From Paenibacillus polygoni (GTDB lineage Bacteria > Bacillota > Bacilli > Paenibacillales > Paenibacillaceae): DNA of 64,000 nucleotides. Position 1 is the stretch's first letter. Every line of letters begins with the position of its first letter. This document shows, in pieces, positions 63,073 through 64,000 of the stretch. The notes below the pieces were generated by a model. That model saw only the letters and a list, made by a program, of their open reading frames with translations. It did not search any database and was not told the DNA's origin. Where the stretch lies: positions 877,501 through 941,500 of the forward strand of contig NZ_CP127162.1 in assembly GCF_030263935.1 (NCBI RefSeq), read 5' to 3'. The translations under genes and the position numbers were made by a program.

Positions 63073-64000
63073 AGGTATACTTCCTTTCCTGTACTTGCGG
63101 ATTCATAAATACCACGAAGAATTTTCATGACTTCTACGCCGTCTTCCACAGGGCTGATCGGCCGTTTACCTGTCTGAACGCATTCTACAAAATGATCGAT
63201 CTCTGCTTGGAATGCTTTTTCAAATTGGAATCCTTTGCTGTCGGTTTGCGGGCTGATGTTGATAATTGTGTCATGCTTCTCCGTAACGATGACGACTTCT
63301 GGATCGATCTCAAAGCCGCCTTTTTCACCATATAGTTTCACTGAACCTTCATTTTCCTTTGCGTGAAGAGTGAAACTCACATCGATCATCAGGGTAGCAC
63401 CGTTCTCAAAACGAATGAGTGCATTTGCTAAATCTTCTACATCATTATCTTGCTGGTCCGGGTTATAGTCGGCTGCTTTATAGGAAGAGAGATTTTTGAT
63501 ATTAGAGCGATCTCCAAGCTTACGGTAGGTATTGCCTGTAACCGATTTCACTTTTGGTCTGCCCATCATATACCAGCAGAGGTCAATCACGTGGACACCG
63601 ATATCAATGAGCGGTCCGCCGCCGGAACGTCTTGAATCCGAGAACCAGCCGCCTGGGTTGCCGAGTCTGCGAATGTAAGATGCTTTGGCATAATAGATTT
63701 CACCAAATTCGCCATTATCGATAAAAGAGCGAAGCATCTGTGCATTCGGATCATAACGGCGAACGAAACCGACCTGCAGAATCTTACCCGATTCTTGTAC
63801 TGCTTGTTGAATCTTATAAGCTTCTTCTACGGTACGGCAAAGTGGTTTCTCCACCAGCACGTGCTTACCTGCTTTTAGAGCTGCAATGGCGATCTCCGCA
63901 TGAGTATCATTCCATGTACAAATACTGACGGCATCGATTTCTTCATTAGCAAGCAGTTCATTGTAATCACTATAGGCATATAGTGCTTCGTATTTGTCAG
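63069..64000 (-). CDS. Gfo/Idh/MocA-family NAD-dependent oxidoreductase, 5' end cut
   Basis: A sugar or inositol dehydrogenase. The frame stays open to the window edge, so the Rossmann GxGxxG start is missing. Visible: SICTWNDTHAEIAIAALKAGKHVLVEKPL with the EKP motif that places the catalytic Lys, GGPLIDIGVHVIDLCWYMMG with the active-site Asp and His, and a C-terminal strand domain. The open frame that begins at 63860 is only an internal GTG. It is followed by two isomerases in the same operon. Confidence 0.88.
   Translation of the reverse strand, partial: DKYEALYAYSDYNELLANEEIDAVSICTWNDTHAEIAIAALKAGKHVLVEKPLCRTVEEAYKIQQAVQESGKILQVGFVRRYDPNAQMLRSFIDNGEFGEIYYAKASYIRRLGNPGGWFSDSRRSGGGPLIDIGVHVIDLCWYMMGRPKVKSVTGNTYRKLGDRSNIKNLSSYKAADYNPDQQDNDVEDLANALIRFENGATLMIDVSFTLHAKENEGSVKLYGEKGGFEIDPEVVIVTEKHDTIINISPQTDSKGFQFEKAFQAEIDHFVECVQTGKRPISPVEDGVEVMKILRGIYESASTGKEVYL

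Noticed and set aside
63069..63860. Complete oxidoreductase gene starting at 63860
   Set aside because: The frame is open upstream to the window edge with clear family sequence, so 63860 is an internal GTG.

Overview
The window looks like chromosomal DNA from a low-to-moderate GC, spore-former-type Firmicute, most likely a Paenibacillus or close relative. This is judged from gene style and content: strong GGAGG ribosome sites, frequent TTG starts, LplB/LplC-type sugar permeases, a GH67 alpha-glucuronidase transport operon, a YtrA-like GntR operon, ECF sigma/anti-sigma pairs and many glycan and polyol catabolic clusters. No species can be named from sequence reading alone.

Layout. 1-600: a run of seven tRNA genes (Lys, Leu, Gly, Arg, Leu, Pro, Gly). 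650-1780: two small genes that read only across several single-base frameshifts. 2.2-5.9 kb: a membrane-anchored PrsA/SurA-like foldase, a GNAT acetyltransferase and an ECF sigma/anti-sigma pair. 6.5-13.8 kb: an aldouronate (methylglucuronoxylan fragment) operon with two permeases, a binding lipoprotein, a Nif3-like protein, a GntR/FCD regulator and GH67. 13.9-14.7 kb: an LpxA homologue, unexpected in a Gram-positive. 15.1-18.7 kb: an ECF sigma factor, its anti-sigma factor and an ABC exporter in one operon. 18.8-21.7 kb: a large hairpin RNA element, then a three-gene ABC-2 exporter. 22.0-24.4 kb: a GH95 fucosidase. 25.4-25.7 kb: a 45-bp tandem repeat array just in front of an amino-acid ABC operon (25.8-28.2 kb). 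28.6-30.6 kb: a short GlnR/TnrA-like MerR protein and a GGDEF-histidine kinase fusion. 30.8-32.3 kb: futalosine-pathway genes mqnB and mqnD. 32.5-35.8 kb: a GntR-regulated ABC exporter. 36-39 kb: a secreted coiled-coil protein and an S9 peptidase. 39.4-40.7 kb: an apparently intact IS3-family element. 41-49.8 kb: an SsuD-like monooxygenase, an AraC regulator beside a sugar ABC system, an EAL protein, an AEC transporter and a Mug-type DNA glycosylase. 50-58 kb: a polyol cluster, probably for C4 sugar alcohols (erythritol/threitol), with a DeoR regulator, shared operator-like motifs and a cre site. 58.8-64 kb: an AraC regulator, a GH27 alpha-galactosidase, and the start of a sugar/inositol-type oxidoreductase-isomerase operon cut by the window edge.

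How the genes fit together. Most of the window serves carbon scavenging. Both sugar ABC systems lack an ATPase gene, which fits the known use of a shared MsmX-type ATPase in Bacilli. In the C4 polyol cluster the inferred route is polyol to erythrulose (dehydrogenases), erythrulose phosphate (DhaK/DhaL-like kinase) and erythrose 4-phosphate (RpiB-like isomerase). The GlpX-like phosphatase may handle downstream sugar bisphosphates. The most unusual items are the LpxA homologue, the GGDEF-kinase fusion, the 18.8-kb structured RNA, the short GlnR-like protein, the two tandem-repeat arrays built on hairpin arms, and the leader terminator ahead of the coiled-coil gene.
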